From: an uncultured Oscillospiraceae bacterium
GTDB lineage: Bacteria; Bacillota; Clostridia; Oscillospirales; Ruminococcaceae
Length of the DNA: 20,714 bases
Assembly: GCA_934539585.1 (NCBI GenBank)
Contig: CAKTCT010000047.1
Coordinates: 1 to 20,714, forward strand
Direction of reading: 5' to 3'
Position numbers and translations under genes: made by a program. A model generated the notes under the pieces. That model did no database searches, was not told where the DNA came from, and saw nothing but the letters and a program-made list of their open reading frames with translations. Shown piece by piece: positions 20,636-20,714 of this stretch (positions are counted from its first letter, which is position 1; each line of letters starts with the position of its first letter).

Positions 20636-20714
20636 CCTGGTATGCGCGCGACATCAGCAAGAAGCGGCGCATCAGCAACAAGATCAAGGGCAATGCCGGT
20701 GAACCCATGGGGCA
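20636..20714 (+). pseudogene. Large serine recombinase, 5'-truncated fragment running off the window
   Basis: Reading rightward, the last 26 or so codons give WYARDISKKRRIS followed by NKIKGNAGEPMG. This closely fits the region just after the catalytic domain of large serine recombinases (TnpX/Tn4451 type and relatives in Clostridia conjugative or mobilisable elements), where a block of the form EWYARD-S-K-R precedes the PPYGY segment. The catalytic N-terminal domain with the active serine (about 120 residues) is missing: the frame extends left only to about 20557, and that part does not resemble it. The join lies near 20636. The right edge of the window cuts the gene. It may be an element end, a deletion remnant or an assembly chimera. 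Confidence 0.6.

Noticed and set aside
20526..20708. A 60-codon leftward frame at the right edge
   Set aside because: It is antisense to the recombinase fragment and reads through the outer terminator stem; no family resemblance.

Overview
The window reads as chromosomal DNA of a GC-rich Clostridia (Firmicutes) bacterium, most likely a gut Oscillospiraceae-type organism. This is inferred from three things: the phoH-ybeY-dgkA-era-yqzL-recO cluster and the dgt-dnaG-sigA cluster, both typical of Firmicutes; GGAGG/AAAGGAG ribosome binding sites; and sigma-A-type promoters (TTGNNN-17-TATNAT, often with an extended TG). No 16S or other species marker is present, so the family is a guess.

Layout. 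Bases 1-242 hold no gene I can support. From 243 to 6546 there is one leftward operon: promoter, phoH, ybeY, dgkA, era, yqzL, recO, mutS2 (rRNA maturation, ribosome assembly GTPase, lipid kinase, recombination and collision repair). Next is leftward glmM (6708-8060), with its own promoter and terminator. Then comes a leftward sugar-type operon (8279-11265): a LacI-family repressor, a Gfo/Idh/MocA oxidoreductase and a xylose-isomerase-like TIM-barrel protein. It has a clear promoter with a LacI-type operator just downstream, and ends in an intrinsic terminator.

A 384-base divergent control region (11266-11649) separates this from the rightward half: rpmE (L31), yigZ, dgt, dnaG, rpoD (primary sigma factor) and an Rrf2 regulator, closed by a bidirectional terminator at 17076-17111. 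The accessory right end holds a leftward membrane-anchored NERD-fold protein whose presumed catalytic residues are replaced, a rightward DUF378 membrane protein, a leftward MATE exporter, a leftward cupin, and a frameshifted and 3'-truncated AraC-family remnant. Last come two leftward terminators whose gene is missing and the 5'-truncated edge of a large serine recombinase, so the right edge looks like a mobile-element boundary or rearrangement junction.

Most of the window is ordinary housekeeping sequence. The points most worth a second look are the architecture of the divergent lacI/rpmE region, the isomerase that lacks one metal ligand, the degenerate NERD protein, several genes (yigZ, MATE, the isomerase) that sit directly behind terminator-like hairpins with no room for their own promoter, and the decayed right edge. 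I do not see a clear new defence system, CRISPR array, tRNA, rRNA or intact mobile element.
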